From Candidatus Kinetoplastibacterium galatii TCC219 (GTDB lineage Bacteria; Pseudomonadota; Gammaproteobacteria; Burkholderiales; Burkholderiaceae_B), in contig NC_020284.1 of assembly GCF_000340905.1 (NCBI RefSeq), forward strand, positions 496,001 through 560,000: a DNA stretch of 64,000 nucleotides, in the 5' to 3' direction. Positions 62,808 through 64,000 of the stretch are shown here, piece after piece. The translations under genes were made by a program, and so were the position numbers. The number at the start of each line of letters is the position of its first letter. Position 1 is the stretch's first letter. The notes below the pieces were generated by a model. That model was given only the letters and a program-made list of their open reading frames with translations. It was not told where the DNA came from and ran no database searches.

Positions 62808-63140
62808 TTAATCAATTTTACCTAATAAATCATCTACATTAGGAAATACGCTTTCATGATTTGCATTTTCCATTATACTTGAAGTAGTAGCATTATTCGA
62901 AGAATTATGATTTACGTAAGCCAAACTAAGCGTACTAACAAAAAATATTATCGCAAACCATTTAGTGCTCTTAGATAAAAAATTTGCCGACCCAGAAGCT
63001 CCAAAAACACTGAGTGCAGAACCTGCTCCAAACGAACTACCTACATCAGATCCATTTCCATTTTGAAGCAAAATAAACAATATAACAGCCAATGCAGAGA
63101 CAATCTGTAAAACAATGATAAAAAAATGAAATAAAGACAT
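62808..63140 (-). CDS. secG: Preprotein translocase subunit SecG
   Basis: A 110-residue protein with two membrane helices, the second following the conserved loop LLQNGNGSDVGSSFGAGSA. SecG stimulates SecYEG-mediated secretion. The frame extends seven codons upstream, but GGAG lies about 8 nt before the ATG at 63140 and MSLFHFFIIVLQ is a normal start. The C-terminal tail is polar. tpiA is 21 bp upstream; the tRNA-Leu gene follows. Confidence 0.92.
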   Translation of the reverse strand: MSLFHFFIIVLQIVSALAVILFILLQNGNGSDVGSSFGAGSALSVFGASGSANFLSKSTKWFAIIFFVSTLSLAYVNHNSSNNATTSSIMENANHESVFPNVDDLLGKID

Positions 63141-63161
63141 CCATAACTCCAGATTCAACAA

Positions 63162-63905
63162 CTACAACTTTGTAATACCTAAGAAATCATCAATTATTAG
63201 CGAGGCATTACCTACCAAAGCTCCATCTATGTCAGGCATCATAAAAAAACTTGCAGCATTACTTGCTTTAACACTTCCACCATATAGTATCCTAATATTG
63301 CCAGCCCCTATTTTATCTAACATTCCTCTTATAAAAGCATGTATATCTTGGGCATATTCAGGACTAGCTGCAGATCCTGATCCTATAGCCCAAACAGGCT
63401 CGTATGAAAAAATCATTCTAGATACTTTTTCTTTACCTAGTTTAAGTATGCTGGATACTTGATTTTCAATAACATTAAATGTTTTTTTAGATTTATATTC
63501 ATCAAGAGTTTCACCAAAACAAACTACTGGAGTAATTCCTAGGGATATAGCAGCAAAAGCTTTTCTGGCAATATCAGAATTAGTCTCTTTGTATAAAATC
63601 CTACGTTCCGAATGTCCTACTAAAACTAAGCTACATCCAAACTCTTTTAACATAGAGGCTGAAACCTCTCCAGTATAAGCGCCGGAATTGTGTTCGCTAA
63701 GGTTTTGCGCGCCCCAGTAAATTTTAGTGCCATGCAACACAGATAGAGCTTGTGATAAATAAGGGAAAGGAACCAGAACTCCAAAATCACAATGCAAAGA
63801 GCAATCTACATTTTTTAATCCGCTAAGTAAAATAGCATTATCTAAGACGCTGCCATTCATTTTCCAGTTACCTAAAACAAGACGATTGGAATTTTTAATT
63901 ATCAT
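63162..63905 (-). CDS. tpiA: Triosephosphate isomerase
   Basis: A 247-residue glycolytic enzyme. Asn13 and Lys15 in GNWKMNG, the histidine in LVGHSERR (about 97) and the glutamate in SYEPVWAIGSG (about 168) make up the active site; the phosphate loop ILYGGSVKASNA is intact. It precedes secG, the usual order in this group. Confidence 0.97.
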   Translation of the reverse strand: MIIKNSNRLVLGNWKMNGSVLDNAILLSGLKNVDCSLHCDFGVLVPFPYLSQALSVLHGTKIYWGAQNLSEHNSGAYTGEVSASMLKEFGCSLVLVGHSERRILYKETNSDIARKAFAAISLGITPVVCFGETLDEYKSKKTFNVIENQVSSILKLGKEKVSRMIFSYEPVWAIGSGSAASPEYAQDIHAFIRGMLDKIGAGNIRILYGGSVKASNAASFFMMPDIDGALVGNASLIIDDFLGITKL

Positions 63906-63942
63906 AAATAAAATGTTTGTTTATAGAATTAATAAAAATATG

Positions 63943-64000
63943 TCACATAACTAGAACTATCTTGCCAATATGATTTCCAGATTCCATTAGTTCATGAGAT
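63943..64000 (-). CDS. Quinone oxidoreductase-like protein, C-terminal end only
   Basis: The last 18 codons before a TGA at 63943-63945 read SHELMESGNHIGKIVLVM. This is the common C-terminus of zinc-independent medium-chain NAD(P)H:quinone oxidoreductases (A/S-H-x-L-M-E-S-G-x-H-I-G-K-I-V-L). In relatives such a gene is found directly upstream of tpiA, which supports the assignment. The rest lies outside the window. Confidence 0.8.
   Translation of the reverse strand, partial: SHELMESGNHIGKIVLVM

Overview
The window is about 64 kb of a very AT-rich (roughly 30% GC by eye), gene-dense bacterial chromosome with no mobile elements, no CRISPR arrays and almost no pseudogenes. Gene content and order point to a genome-reduced betaproteobacterium of the Alcaligenaceae/Burkholderiales. 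The supporting blocks are rpmF-plsX-fabHDG-acpP-fabF, mucD-lepA-lepB-rnc-era-recO, trpB-trpA-accD, nth-yciB-bolA-par27, zipA-ligA and tpiA-secG-tRNA-Leu(GAG)-nuoA-N. Low GC combined with Bordetella-like synteny and many local gene losses fits an obligate endosymbiont of the Candidatus Kinetoplastibacterium type (symbionts of trypanosomatids). That assignment is an inference from sequence style and synteny and was not tested by a database search.

Layout. 1-6.5 kb: 5' two thirds of acs, a GlcG/HbpS-like gene, an NlpC/P60 lipoprotein, lptF, pepA-holC and a Bax-inhibitor-1 family membrane protein. 6.5-18.7 kb (minus strand): recO-era-rnc-lepB-lepA-mucD, then the fatty-acid and phospholipid initiation block fabF-acpP-fabG-fabD-fabH-plsX-rpmF. 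19-24.4 kb: maf and an RsmI-like methyltransferase, rluC, and divergent rne with a structured 489-bp leader. 24.4-29.8 kb (minus): accD-trpA-trpB, a truncated RelA-like protein and pncB. 29.9-34 kb (plus): fdxA-fpr-rnfB-like-nth-yciB-bolA-par27. 34-46.3 kb: ligA-zipA, lplT, a family-4 uracil-DNA glycosylase, a fused TsaB-RimI protein, ahpC, ispF-ispD and mfd. 46.3-61 kb (minus): the complete 14-gene complex I operon nuoA-nuoN. 61-64 kb: a major porin with a long repeat-containing upstream region, tRNA-Leu(GAG), secG, tpiA and the 3' end of a quinone oxidoreductase gene.

The genes describe a respiring, envelope-bearing cell. It has proton-pumping NADH dehydrogenase, an outer-membrane porin, LPS export (LptF), protein secretion and quality control (SecG, LepB, MucD, Par27), fatty-acid synthesis up to PlsX, isoprenoid synthesis (IspD/IspF), tryptophan synthase, NAD salvage, and base-excision and transcription-coupled repair.

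I did not find a wholly new multi-gene system. The points most worth a second look are four CAACACAA octamers (three at 19-20 bp spacing) and three ACAATGTA octamers upstream of the porin, a RelA homologue ending right after its synthetase domain, the TsaB-RimI fusion, two consecutive hairpins in the rne leader, an acpP-fabF intergenic stem-loop, and several apparent lineage deletions inside conserved gene blocks (rpoE-rseA-rseB, smc, yceD, trpF).
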